Positions 1-13,800 of a stretch of DNA of 64,000 nucleotides are shown here, piece by piece. Within the stretch, counting starts at the first letter, position 1. Every line of letters starts with the position of its first letter. The position numbers and the translations under genes were made by a program. Source of the stretch: Diphasiastrum complanatum (lineage: Eukaryota > Streptophyta > Lycopodiopsida > Lycopodiales > Lycopodiaceae); NCBI GenBank assembly GCA_029204225.1, contig CM055098.1, positions 10,553,246 to 10,617,245 on the forward strand, given 5' to 3'. The notes under the pieces were generated by a model. That model had not been told where the DNA came from, ran no database searches, and saw only the letters and a program-made list of their open reading frames with translations.

Positions 1-108
1 ATTGAGATCAGGACAGGAAGCAGATAACTGGGCCAGGAGATTCGAGCTTCGTGACACAGTTGATGCCCTGGGCCTCTCGGGTCTCTTGCTTCTTCCTCAA
101 ACGTTTGG
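1..108 (+). CDS. TRAPPC13: TRAPPC13 exon a (start outside window)
   Basis: Reads in frame from base 2 through ELRDTVDALGLSGLLLLPQTFG, the conserved segment before the first beta-sandwich domain. The donor gtaagt follows at 109. The exon ends in phase 2 (GG), completed to Gly by the next exon. No acceptor is visible, so the exon begins at or before base 1. Confidence 0.88.
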
Positions 109-3100
109 GTAAGTGAACATTACATTGCATTAGAGCATGGATCACGATATGGGTTTGTTTGGTAGAGCAATTATTTCTTTGAGCTAAATTGTTTGAGCTT
201 GTTTTGTTTCGGATGCATGTGTGTCTAGGTCAATATATCTGGGAGAGACCTTCTGCAGCTACATCAGTGTTGGAAATCATACAACCCACCTTGTCAGGGA
301 TGTGGTGATCAAGGTGAAATAATACTTACTCTTTGAAGGTTGCTTATCTTTGTATTAAGTTGCACATTTGGGTATGGAATCTTAATTCTTCCTATTTCTC
401 TTACCAGCATTACAAATTGTCAAAGCCTCTGTCAAGTTTTATCCACATTACTGCAGTAATCTCCAAAAGCTAATTGTTCGAGAAAATTGTAAATTACCCT
501 TCAAGCAAAGTCAGTTTTAGCTTCCTTAAATTCAGGACCTATTTGAAACACATCTAAAATCCTAAAGGTCTTGCCAACGTTTTCAGTTCATTATTGAGGG
601 CATTGTATCATATGGCAAAATTGTCTTGTTCTTTTAACAACAACAGGTCCGTGGGCTTTTTGTCTAACAGGCATTATGCCCATAAAGCCCTCCATGGGCT
701 AGTACATGTAACTGAATTATGCCTGGAATCTTTGTATATTACCCACAAATTTTTTAGCTATTTGTAGTGGAGATAAAATGGACCATAAACTCCTTACGTT
801 TTGTCAGTGAACAAAAAAGAATGGTGTAGACAATTTGATTGCAAGTTAAAGCGTAGGATAAAGTCTTAATGGAAGGAGTTTATGGGATTAAGAATCTCCA
901 TAACTCTGCTATCTCTCGAGATCTAGTTCCCTAGAAATAGGATCATAAAGATAAAGCTCATTGATGAAAGTGCTCCATTTACAATTTAAGATCTTATTGG
1001 CCAACCTCTCGTCTTTAAAACCCTAAAGAGGTGCTGCAAGTGCTCTTTTAGTCTCAGCTTTGACCAAAACATCAAACTTTTATCTTGGGTTAATGTTATG
1101 TCTTCAAACGACATAACTAGATTGGCCATTGTTTTGGGTTGATGCCAATGCTAGCAAGGACAAGACATTGCCAATGGTAGCAAGGACATGTTGTCATCTA
1201 CTATTAAGGGTAAGTGCATCTTCAAGGGTGAGTATCTACCCCTGAGGCATCCTCACAAATGAACACCTGTCGTATTGGACGTAGGTGTTTATTGTATGGG
1301 TTCAAGCTCAACGTTGTTTTGGGTTGATGCCAATGCTAGCAAGGACAAGACATTGCCAATGGTAGCAAGGACATGTTGTCATCTACTATTAAGGGTAAGT
1401 GCATCTTCAAGGGTGAGTATCTACCCCTGAGGCATCCTCACAAATGAACACCTGTCGTATTGGACGTAGGTGTTTATTGTATGGGTTCAAGCTCAACGAT
1501 AGCTGAGGTCTTGGGCTTTGGAGAAGCTCTTGGAGGGAGCTTATGGTTGGGCAATGAGTGGCTAGCGATCTTTGTGTTTTGGATCATCCATTTTGGTTTA
1601 TGGTGATGGCACACATGAACTCGACAATGAGATAGGTTTCATATCTTATTTTTCATGCTGTTTTAGGTGGTATAAGAGCCAACTTTTGTTTTCTGGGTAA
1701 AGGACTAATTAGAGTTTGGAAGTTAGTGTATGCATTGCAAGGTTTTTGACTACAATAATGGTTTGATGGAGCAAGGTCGTTGGTTGGCACCAAGTGTAAT
1801 AATTTAGATCCATGCGTGGAACCAAAAGGAAAGTTTTGCCCACAATTCTATGTTGGATGAGTGGTTTCAGCATATACCATGCATGCTAAAGAATTTGCAT
1901 GCATGTGGGATTTGTAGAAAGATTTTCCTCGATGTATAATTCTAATTTATGACATGTTTATGGGCTTTAACTCATATGTGGAAGGTTTATAGATTTATCA
2001 ACAGCAAATATGGTTTCAGTAAAGCACAATTTTATTGAAACCACACCACGATTCCCACGTTGAATCTATTCATGTAATCCGAACCACAAAGAATTGAGCG
2101 TGTTTGAATCTCACAGTCTTTGGCTCTCTATACTAGCAACTTATCAGTACTTGCTTTGATATCATACAATGTTTCCCGATTCACCGATTTGAAGTTCGAT
2201 GCATTACGCTTCTAAATTGATTTAGTATCTATCAATTTGACCTAGAATTTGGACTTCATTCTCTTTATAGAAAGGCAAAGCCTAAGTAGGCGGTTTTGCC
2301 ACTTTTTTGGTCTCCTTTCTTATTGCATGTTTTAGAAAAGTGAATGTGAAAAAGCTTGAACACTCTTAAGAGTGAAGGAAAAGAAGAGGGGGAGAGCAAG
2401 GAGTGGAAGGAGGGCATGGAGAGGATAAAGAAGAGAAGGCAAAAGTAGGAGAATGAATCGAGTGGATTGGAAAAATTAGCTTTTTATGTGCTTCCAACTT
2501 AGGCCTCCTTGGAAAGAATTGGAGAATCAAATCTAGGGTTCAAAAAATATGTATTCTATGATAACTCACACGAAATTGATTGTAGATAAATGGTCAATGG
2601 CATTAAATGGGCCCTGACTCTTGTACGTGACCCTGTGAATAGTAGACCGCAATGGTAGCATCTCCATCGGTGGGCACCTGAACTATGGGACGTAACCACA
2701 TCCCCCTGTACAAGGTCAACCTTTGCCCACATGCCCCTACCAACAATCGGCATCGTGTCAGGTCAGCCTATCAGCTACGGGCACTGCAACTGCTCAAAAC
2801 CTGCAAAACACACACAAGACATGCAACAATTCAATACATTGCATCGATAAATAGAGCTCATTTCAAAAATTACCGCCAAAACAAAGTTTCGACAAAATCG
2901 ACAAGAAAAAAACGAGCATGACATTCAAAACAGGACCTATGTGCCGCAAATGCCAAAAGAGACATTCCTAACGTTCTTGTAGGCATCAAGCAACACAACA
3001 TAGCATCTTACAACCATCCATTAGATAAATAGGAGTTGCAACTCCCTGAAGGTATTGCTACTAACGTACCTGCAAATTCACCAACCCTATGTGGCCCCCA

Positions 3101-6100
3101 ACTCACACCCTCAATCTCATCCTTGACAATCATTGAACAATGTGTGCATAGTATGTATAGGAGTCATGATGTAGAAGACTTTGCCAAACCTATTGGCAAT
3201 TTCTAGTGGCGACAATCACAGGCCACAAAGCAATTTAGTTGAAAGTCAAAACAACAAATGAAATAGGTTCAGATACTAGTTAATAATCCTAAACCCTACC
3301 CTAGTATCAAAGAATGTCAGTGATAAGCGTAGAGTTGCGACCGTTCATCTATCAAGAATGCCTCCTCCCGTCCATGAGAGCCAAGTATCACCAATCCTAC
3401 ATCTTCTTATGCTTGTTGGCGGCCGACAAAATCATGACCACACAGAAACAAACAAAGATGTGCTCATATCCACAAGGGGTACTCTACTACTTGCATGTCT
3501 AGGTCAAAGTCATTGCTTCTCCATCTAGATGGGTGGGGAATGGGCATAGCAGCTTGCAGTGCCATTCTAGTTGTTGAGGTAGAGAGGCCGCGAGAGACAT
3601 ACGACCATGATGGGTCATCCACTGAGCCACTTAGACCAGCACAAAGTTTTTTTGGGCAGGCAACATGATAGGGCTTGCAGAGCCAGGGTGCAGGGCCTAC
3701 TCACAGAGTGGTCTAGAGCAGCAAGGATATAGGTGCAGGGCCTAGCCATAGAGGGGCACCTACTCTCGATATTCCTATAGTTTCCAGCGCACGTGCAGGG
3801 GTACCAGTTACGAATAAAGCCACAGCTGATCTAGAGCTAAGCTATGAAAGCATCACATAAGCAAGACTTGAGCTATGAAAGCAGCACATGAGCAAGACTT
3901 AACCCTAGAAAGCAGGAAAGAGAGAGATTAAGGAGACTAAAGAGAGAGATCAATATCATCAGCTGAATAGCAAATGACACAGTTTCCCTACTTATAGCCA
4001 AGAGGAAGCCCTAAAAGGAAGCTTCCGGTGGCTAGGGCCCAACTGGGAGGGAAAATAGTGCGCCCTCGAAGAAGGCCCCCACTCTTCAGTAATATGTCCA
4101 AATGGCCTAATAATGAATAATAAGGCCAAAGGCCAACCATATAGTCTAAGTGTCACTAATGAATAAAAAAGGGCCCAAGGCCTGCTTATGCATAAAGTAA
4201 AGTAAATGTAAATGGACGCGGCGAATGTAATGAGCCAAGTCCATAACTCTCCCTGGCACAAAAGAAAAAGACCCAACTGCCGAAAAGAAACTGGATCAAG
4301 TAGCAGCAAGCCCTGGTGCATCAACAGCTAGAACAACATCTGATGTAGAGGAATCAACAAGTGCAGCAAGAGCACGAGCCTGATCCGCAAGTGATGGTGT
4401 ATGATAAAAGACATCAATAGGCTCCCATGTGGCCTCCTTAATAGGACGGCCATCCCACTGGACCAAAAACTGAATCTGCCGGCGGCTGCCGAATCCACCA
4501 AGCAAGTGTTAGGGTTCACCTGCAACCAAAAACAATACATTGTTGTCAGGCAGGTATTTTGCAAAAACATGGCACGTGTAATTCCCCTCGAATTCACACA
4601 CTAGCAATGAGTACACTACTACAGTATTTAGGCTACCAAGCGATTTTTATTTAACATTGGAACTTTATTTGCTAATTTCTTGGAAAGAATTAGTTGTTTA
4701 TATCTTTGTTATAGTTATTTATAATCTTTTAAACATGGTGTTTAAAAATTTAACAAAGAAATGAAAGAGAGGTTTTGGCTTTTGGTCCGCAGGCTGACTG
4801 CCAGCCCGTTTTGGGCCAGTGAACACCTCTTTTGAGGAGTCACCTCAAATCTTTTCACCAAGGAGGTCTCAAAGAGAAAGATCCGAGCCTAGGAAGCTTA
4901 CATATATCCTCAATAGCAACACGTAATAAACTGACATGGAATACATCACAAGCGCGTGTGGAAGCAAGAAGCTGTAAGCGATATGTAACTGGACTAAGAA
5001 CCTCCAAAATGCGATAAGGCCCATAATAACGTCGTGCAAGCTTCTCAGTAGAAGCATGGCCCTGGACAAAATGATGATGTGCAAACCGTAGGCGTAGATA
5101 AACCATATCTCCAAGCTGAAACTCAACATGGCGGCGGTGACGATCAACTGAGGTCTGATAACGCTGCTGAACATGCTGTAAATGAGAACTGGCGCGGGTA
5201 ATAAGCTCTCGAGCACCAAGGTATCCAAAAAGCCCGAGATGGTAGAACTGCATCAGCACCAGGAAGCCAATAAGGAAACTGGAAAAGAGATGGACACTCA
5301 TCGCGAATAGCCGCATGACACACGTAACTATCAACCATATGTGCAAGGTGCCCCAAGAAAAGATAGCTGCATCGGAAGACTAGCACCAAGGAGATCATCC
5401 TAACAAAGGATAGCTAAAAATGGAGAAATATGCACCAACATGGTCAAAAGCCCAAGGTATCCATAGGGCCCATGAATGAGAAGTACCAATGGCATACGGT
5501 ACCCTCAAGGCCCATATCACGAGAAGAGCAACATGCTCCAGAAGGTCCAAGAAATCAATGCATCATCTAAAAAGACATGATGCATGAAAATAGTAGCAAC
5601 AAATCTAGAAATAGTAGAGGCCCCAACTGACAAATTGTAGCCGAAAAACTCATCCAAAAAGGCCTCATATGGACATACCAATCCATCATAGGATACACCA
5701 AAAACGGATGGAGAATCGGATGACCCATCGGAATTGGCCGCAAGTGTAATCCCAAAGTACACACCAGGCGCACAAGTGAGGAATAGAAGAAATGCACTGG
5801 AACGAGGAACAGGTTCCGCAACATCAGTAGCAAGCAGCAGAGCAATATCCACGTGTAGCTGGGAATGCATATCAAAGCACATATGAGCAACACTGAAGTA
5901 TATGGCGGCAACATCCCCAAAAACTGTCCAAGAGAGGAGAAGGAATTCTCTCAAGGTACCTTGATGGTCTCGGAACACCAGAACAAAGTGGCAACTCAGC
6001 ATCGGAGACCAAGCGATATGGAGCAACCTGAAATGACAGGGAACCTGAAGATCACCTTGACAAACAGTAGCTGGAACGGAGGCAATAACCCAAGCTGACA

Positions 6101-9100
6101 ATGAGCAACAATCCAAGGAACAGATAGAGAGCCACATGCATAATCATAGAGATATCCGCACCATAGGCGATCAGTAATATGGAAAAACCAGCACCAATCA
6201 ACAGGTCCAAATGAAAACCTATATGTAATAACCAGGAATGCCATATATCCATAGCATCGGCATGGACTGCAGCAAACCTATATGTAGAAACACCAGGAGA
6301 CGGAAGGATGTCCGTGTACTCATCTAGAAAGATCCCAGCATATAAATACCCTAGATAAGTAATAGTGACCATCTGGCAAATATCCTCTGATGAAAAATGT
6401 GTAACAGTAAGGGCCAAAGGCGCATGAATCATGTCAGGAACCGTAGAAATATCATGAGGCAGATCACAAACCTCAAGCAGAGATCCATGGAGTAAAGCGA
6501 AAGAAGATACAACCTGATCACCAATAGCGAGGGAACCATCAAACGTGGACCCATGAAGAACCCCATAGAAATCAGCAAGAACATCGGCCATAACAGACTC
6601 AAGAGATGGAGATATAGAGACCAATGGAGAAGATACTGCACCAACCACCGAACCAGGAGGGCAATTTGAAGTATGCGCAAAAGCAATAGTAGAAATACCA
6701 CCAAGGTATACGGTCTCAATATCAATGAAACGAGGAATGACCACTGAATACGATACCTGTGAATCAAGGCATATAGGTGCAAGGCACACAACAACAACCC
6801 GTAAATCCGAAGCAGCATCAACCTGAGGAAGAGGACCCACGGATGGTGAAAGTGAAGCAGCAACTGATGTACTCTGAATGGAAAGAAGAGCTGCATCGTC
6901 AGCCGTTGGCAGACTACGCATAAACCGCTTCCCGGTAACCAACTGGAAGTCTCCCTGAGAATCAATGCCAACAAGTGAGTGTGTAACTGCATCAAGTACA
7001 AATGTCAATGTCTGCTGTGTCAAGTCCAGTGTAACGGCTCCAAGAGATGCAAACCAATCAGCACCAAGGATAAGATCATAACGCTCCATAGGAATAATGT
7101 AAAGATCTGCCTGTCCAGAAAAATCTCCAATGCGGTATGGTAAACGCTGAAACATCTGAGAACTAGGAAAAGAATGGGAACTGGCAACCTCAATTGTGAG
7201 AGGCTGTGAAGCAGGAACAGGTGAAGCACGTATCCGACTAGTGATATATCGCTAATAAAAGAATGCTGCCAGTATCAACTAAAGCAATATACTCATGACC
7301 TGTAATACGTACACGTAACTGAATGGAGCGAGGACCAGGACGCCCTGTCCAAGTAGCATAGGCAAGCTGAGCATGGCAAGTAGCAGGAAGTAAATTAGTG
7401 GAAGGCTTAGAGGATAGGTCAGGCTCATCAGAAATATGAATGTAGATATTGGAATCATCTGGAGTAGTGCCCTCATGGTAAAAAACAGCAATAGTAGTAG
7501 GGAGAAGCTGACGACAATCACGGGCAAAATGGTCAGGACTCTTACAATGAAAGCAAAGACGCTGCTGCTGAAGGTCAGCGAACTCTGCAGACGTGTAACG
7601 TCGGACAAAAGCAGGTTGAGGAGTCAGAGGACGAGGAGACGAAGGGACAATGGAGAGAGCTGGAACAGAAGGGACAGGTGTAGGGGTGGACGCAGCGGGA
7701 AAAGGTGAAGCAGGAGGATGGGGTCGGGAGAAGCGGGAAGGAAGAGTGTCAGAGTACTTATGCTATAAAGTACTGGCAAGAGACATCGCCTCAACAAGTG
7801 TGGGAGGACGGAAGGAAGAAACATCATAACGTAAAGCACCACGAAGCCCAGCAATGTAACGAGAAATAAGCTCAGTGGGCTGTAGATCTGTGAAAAGATA
7901 AGAAAGCTCCATAAACTGATCTGTATAAGAAGCAAGATCACTGGTCTGAGTGAGAGTACGGAATGTATCACGTTGGCGGTCGAGCCACTGAGGGTCAATC
8001 ATAGCATGACGGAGGTCACGGCGAAAAGTATGCCATAAATGGAGCCCTTCCCGATCAGGATCAGCTCTATAAACTCGCCACCACGTGGCGGCGCGTCTAT
8101 CTAAATGTAAAGCAGCCAATTGGATCTTCTGAGGATCAGTCTTAGGGTAGATCTGAAAATATGTGTCAAGCTTAGCAAACCAATTCTCTAATAAGTTCCC
8201 GTCAGAGGAACCGGAATAGGTAGCAAGCTGTACCCTATCACGAAAGTCTCGAGCAAAGTGTGGCTCAAGAAGTAGGGGCCGTGAAAAGAAACCAGGAGAT
8301 GTTAGGTGGAATGAACGGTCCACCACCAGGCTGACTAGCAGAGGAAGATGGAAATCCAAATGGAGGGGGAGTCATAAATGAAGGAAAAACAGGAGCTTTA
8401 CCAGGACCATGAGGCTGTAAAGAATCAATCTGTGACTGCATAGTAGCAAAGCCGGTCATAACGGTATCGAAGCGAAGAACGAGGCCAGAAAGCGTCTCAT
8501 CTATGCGACGAAACTGATCGGATAAGGTTTCTTGAGTAGTCTCACTCGGGGTAGGTGAATGTGCCATAATGATAGTGGAAGGAATAGACGAAAACTTGAG
8601 AGAGCAGACTCTCGTCGTCACCCCAAATTAGTCTATTAAAACCACTATTATCACGACAGCAATCAGCAAATGAAAAAAAGTGAAAATGAAGGCTGTAAAA
8701 ATGCGCTGGACAGCCAGGAGGCAGGTGACAAATTGGAGTATCAAACGGAGTCGGAATTTTGTGAAATTTGGTTGAGGATGGGCGATGGACAGCCTGCAAA
8801 CAAGGTGTGAAAAATGGCTGCAAACGGAGACAAAAACGAACGAAAGTGACAAGTGTGAAGCGGCTGGACAGCCTGCAAACAAAAGTGAAAAGAGGGCTGA
8901 AAATGGAAGGAGGAACGGACGAAAGAGATGAGGGAATTGGGCGCTGGAGAGCCTGCAAACAAGTTGGAAATGGGTGATAGAGGGTTGGAACTTGGGCGCC
9001 GAGAATAATCTGCCCAAAACTTTTTTTTTTTTTTTTCCGGCCGCCAAATTTAGAGGAAGTACTTCCGCTAGCTATCTGCTAAAGCTCCGCCAAGGAAAAT

Positions 9101-10842
9101 GCTTTGATAGGAGCTGGTCCTCCTCCAAATTGTGCTGAATGTTGCTGAAGCAAAGAGACGAAAGCCCTCAGCAAAGAGAGAAAAATCAGCAAGGAAAATG
9201 GGCACCCAATTAGAAAATCAAATCTGAAATTCAGCAATCAGGAAACTGCTCTGATACCAAGTTACGAATAAAGTCACAGCTGATCTAGAGCTAAGCTATG
9301 AAAGCATCACATAAGCAAAAGACTTAAGCTATGAAAGCAGCACATAAGCAAGACTTAACCCTAGAAAGCAGGAAAGAGAGAGATTAAGGAGACCAAAGAG
9401 AGAGATCAATATCATCAGCTGAATAACAAATGACACAATTTCCCTACTGATAGCCAAGAGGAAGCCCTAAAAGGAAGCTTCCGGTGGCTAGGGCCCAACT
9501 GGGAGGGAAAATAGTGCGCCCTCGAAGAAGGCCCCCACTCTCCAGTAATATGTCCAAATGGCCTAATAATGAATAATAAGGCCAGAGGCCAACCATGTAG
9601 TCTAAGTGTCACTAATGAATAAAAAAGGGCCCAAGGCCTGCTTATGCATAAAGTAAAGTAAATGTAAATGGACGTGGCGAATGTAATGAGCCGAGTCCAT
9701 AACTGTACCTGGGTCCCATGCCACTCCATCTTCAGAGAGATGATGCTCCAGTTGGCATTAGTGGATGCTTCATGGAGGCCTCCCAGGAGAGAGGCGATAC
9801 ACGCCCATCTCCTACGTCAAGAGAAGGAGACCATTCGATGAGAGCTGAGCCCCATTCGAGCAGCTTGTTAGACGTAAGAATCTATTTTACCTTTTGTCAT
9901 TTTCATCCCACATGTTGCACTCCCTGTGCTGCACCGGCAGACGACGGGGTTTATCCAGGACCAGGTATTGTAGCCAAATTTTCAATGGAACTCTTGACTG
10001 CTTCGATGATTCATGTCTGACGATTCATGCTTTTACGCACATTGACACGTGAAATATTTTTTTTGCCACCAGGTCAGAGCCTCAACAAACTCGAGGCAGA
10101 TTTGCTGAAGTTCGAGCGCTTCATGGGGCACTTTGGGATGGTTCGGTGCCAGTGGAGGGAGGACCAGCTGTGTCCAGTGACATGGTGGGGTTGTCAGGGC
10201 CGCTCCACGCCAGAGAACCAGCGTTTGGCGGGGACAGAGTGTTGTCACAGGACTGTTCAGCTTCCGCCTGAGCAGGGAGATGAGGAGGAGGGTTCACGGG
10301 AGGAGGGAGAGGAGTACACAGTGGGGTGTGAGGAGGAGTGGGTGGATGAGGAGGAGGAGGGGGATGACATAGAGCAACTGTTAGTGGACCCCGACGCAGA
10401 GACACAGGCGGAGCCACTTCCTATTCCAGATAGGCCTAGGAAGTGAGGTAGAGGTGTTGCGAGGGCGGGGGTGGGATCATTGTATGTAGAGAGGAGCGGG
10501 GCATCACATGCAATTGCACATCAGGCATCCTCTCAATTCATAGGACCTTCGCAGGGTGTGGGACCAGACACATTGGGTACACAGGCACGTCGGGCTGGTA
10601 GCATCAAGAGGGGGGGCTGGACGCGAGGCAGGGGCATCTGAGAGACAGACTGGGGAGAGAGGTCGGGGGAGAGAGAGGCCTTGTTTTATCATTTTGGTGC
10701 CTTGAGGCCTGACATTGTATATTATTCATACATTTTACTTTCACCATGTCTTATCTCTGCAGAGAGTATGTTTCAATGGCATGTTGATGTCACTTGCTAT
10801 GAGTTGTGGTGGTTCAATATGGCTTGTTGTATTTTCGCATGG

Positions 10843-10886
<44 letters not shown>

Positions 10887-13800
10887 TCAATATGATAGGA
10901 GATGCTTCTCGTTTTGATTTCAAATGGTTCAGTCTGGTTCCTTCAGATGGTTTGCTGGAGTTGCTATGGTTCAATACAGTTTGTCATGATTTTAGATGGT
11001 TCAGTATGGCTCCCAATCAGTGCATGTCTAATCAGTGCATCAGCAACAGCTATGATTGTATTTATTATGTGCCCATTGCTAGAGAACCAGATTTCTTGTG
11101 ACCAGAGTCTGCTTCGGCTTAGTCCTTTATTTCGAAGTATGATCTACTTGGAAGGGGTAGCCCTGGATTGTCATGTGTCATATTAATTGTTTTCAATTAA
11201 TAAAAGGCAACAAGGCATATTGTTCTTCTCTTTCTTGGCTGTTACATTTTGAGTGCTATTTCTTATAAATTTAAATCCCTTGTGTTTCGTATAACCTTAG
11301 CCTTTAGTTGCATCATCAGTAACTTTCTGGGCAAAAGTTGTTAAACTGTGAGCTAGCATGAATGTGCAGGCTGAACTTCAAACAGAAAGACAACGTATTA
11401 TACTTGCTGACAATTCAAAAGCACCCATAGATTCCATAAGAGCAGGAGGACGCTATGATTTTATTATCGAGCATGACATCAAAGAACTTGGAAGTCATAC
11501 GTAAGTTACTCGGTAATACAGATAGCATCTCTTTTTCATATATGGTGCAGAGCTGATATCAACAAAGACACTGGATTCATCTTCTGTCTCTTGTAAGCTT
11601 TATAGTATGTTGTCATAGTAAAAAAACTGCTTGGTTAATCTTTTGTCCCTTTTAAACTTTATGCTCTGTTTTGAACTTTATGCTGTGTTGTTATGGTGAC
11701 AAACTTTTTCTACTTAGCCAGGTTAATGTTTTGTCTCTTTTGAGCTTTATGTTGTCATAGTAACAAGCTGCTTGGTTGACCTTTTCTCCCATTTGAACTT
11801 TATGCTGTGTTTTCATGGTAACCAACTTTTTCTACTTAGCTGATTTGGGCACAAGTAAAACACATCTTCTTTTGAATAATGAGAAACTTGACCCACTTAT
11901 TTTGATAATTGCCCACGATGAGGGTGCAGAATGCATTCTTTGGTATAGCAGAATGCATTCATTGGGGGCACTCGGGGCGTGCATAAGCCTAAGTGTAACC
12001 CCCTTTTTCGATATGCTAAGATTTGAAAATCATATCCAAACAAACTATGGCAAATCTCCTTCACTGGTATTGTGGGCCTGTCACAAAGCCGTACCATCTC
12101 CTTTCCTCTCTTCTCTGTGTCCTTCATGCTCCAAGAGAGTGCGCACATCTCTGGGAGTAGGTACGTAGAAGAGAAGGTTGGGGGTGGGGCTTAAACAAAT
12201 CAAATAAATTTCTGGATTCCAAGGGAAATGTGGTGGTCTCATAAGCCACCACTTAGGTCCCAAGGCGGCAGGAGGTACAGGTGGGTACCCACAAGGCCCC
12301 CACCTATTCTGTTTGGATGGAGGTGTTTGAGGGAGGATGAGGGGTCGTGCTCATGGACCCAGCCCGTTCTCTTTCTCATTTGCAAAGTTCTTTCTTAAAG
12401 TTTATGTTGCATAAGGCCTCTTTTGCTACATATCTTCATTTGAGCTCATCTTTGCACCTATGGTCTTTATTTTTCTTCAGGTTTTTTCCACACCTCTCTC
12501 TTAATCATGAATGCACCTATGGAAGGAACCTGGGCCCCATCTTCCTTGGGGCCCAACAGTGGCTGATTTAGAGGAGATGGTGCTCGCCATCATTTCGCTT
12601 CAACAACAAATTGTTGACATGCAGTCTAAATAATTAAGGGCCAAAGTAGAGTGTCAGGCAATGGGTCAGTTGTGGCAAGTTGTCTTCAACTCGATGTTTA
12701 GTCTCGAATTCGTTTTGGGAGAAAAGGACAGACACCGAGATGTCGTATTGGCATGGCTAATTTGATGGAGCTTGCATTTTTCCATGCACGATTTACCTAA
12801 CAGTTCTAGGATTGCGGCTGCTATCATGTTCTTGTGCAGGGAAGCATAGACATGGTGGTAAGATCTAAAGGACCTAGCCAATTTACCGATGACTTGGGAT
12901 GATTTCAAGTGGTTGTTAAGACCGTATTTTTACCCGTCTTAGACGATTTTGAATACCATCGTCAATTTTCAACTTTGTAAATGGGGACAAAGCCGTGTAG
13001 GAATCCAGAATCAAGACTATTCATTAACACAAAGTATTCTCAAAGAGAAGAGAGAGATGGTTAGATGACCCTCTTGTAGAAACTTGTGGACAACCAATAT
13101 GAACAGTAAATTGCTTAACAAAAGTGTGTCTCATACAAATGAATGGCTACATATAAGTAGTCCAAGATGGCTATCTACCTTCATGACTGTTGGCTGTCCA
13201 ATAACTTGACTAATGGCTATCTAGCTACCATAAGTTACATAAAATAACTAAGTACCCCAAATAACAAGTTAGGTACTTAACTCACATGTATAGGACCCTA
13301 GTGGACCCACGTGTCCCTACAAGTTAGTTTCATACTAAATTGGGCCTAAAATATAAATGACCATGGTTACACAGATCTCGACCTTTTGGGTCATAGTAAC
13401 CTATGGCTTCTACATCATTTACATTTATTATTCTAGCAAGCCGTTGGACTCCTTTTTACAGGAATTCCAGGAAATGGTATCTCGATTCACTAGCAGGATG
13501 GACCTAGTGCTTTTAAAGTTACATTTCATTTTGGGCTTGCCCAAAGATTATTAGTTTGAGGTCTGTCATGACTAGCCACAAACCGTAGAGGATGTGGTGC
13601 ACTTTGCCAACATTTTTTTCAATATGCATGTTGTAGCCCGCAAAGAACGTCAAGCCCAAAATATGAACCCAAGGAAAGCCATCTTTGGGCTCCTTTTTGA
13701 AGAAAGGCAAGGAAAGGGGGATTTTGATAAGGCCAAGAGCGATGGTTGTGTTTCTCCTGCATGGAGAAGTGCAAAGATTGCCCAAAGAAGTGCAAGGTGT

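Larger units (their letters stand above)
3806..9704 (-). mobile_element. Non-autonomous Ty3/gypsy chromovirus, complete with TSD
   Basis: A 5.9-kb LTR retrotransposon on the minus strand, flanked by the 5-bp duplication GTACC (3801-3805 and 9705-9709). Order in its own 5'->3' direction: LTR 9704-9260; primer site 9259-9241; leader with about 80-bp repeats; gag with CCHC knuckle; protease with DTG; about 1.5 kb of unrecognised sequence; integrase C-terminal GPY module; chromodomain; LTR 4248-3806. No reverse transcriptase (no Y/F-x-DD), RNase H or integrase DDE core is found, so it would need enzymes supplied in trans. The LTRs differ at a moderate number of positions, so the insertion is not very recent. 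It lies antisense to TRAPPC13 and inside an older hAT copy. Confidence 0.9.

Noticed and set aside
1660-1700. Primer-binding site look-alike (tggtataagagcc)
   Set aside because: Two mismatches to the tRNA-Met site and no LTR or gag nearby.
4507-4850. Intron within the chromovirus pol
   Set aside because: An intron could explain the gap between integrase and chromodomain, but splice borders are unconvincing; insertion or decay is equally likely.
8704-9020. CRISPR-like array
   Set aside because: Degenerate 80-bp direct repeats without unique spacers in a plant retrotransposon leader; not CRISPR.
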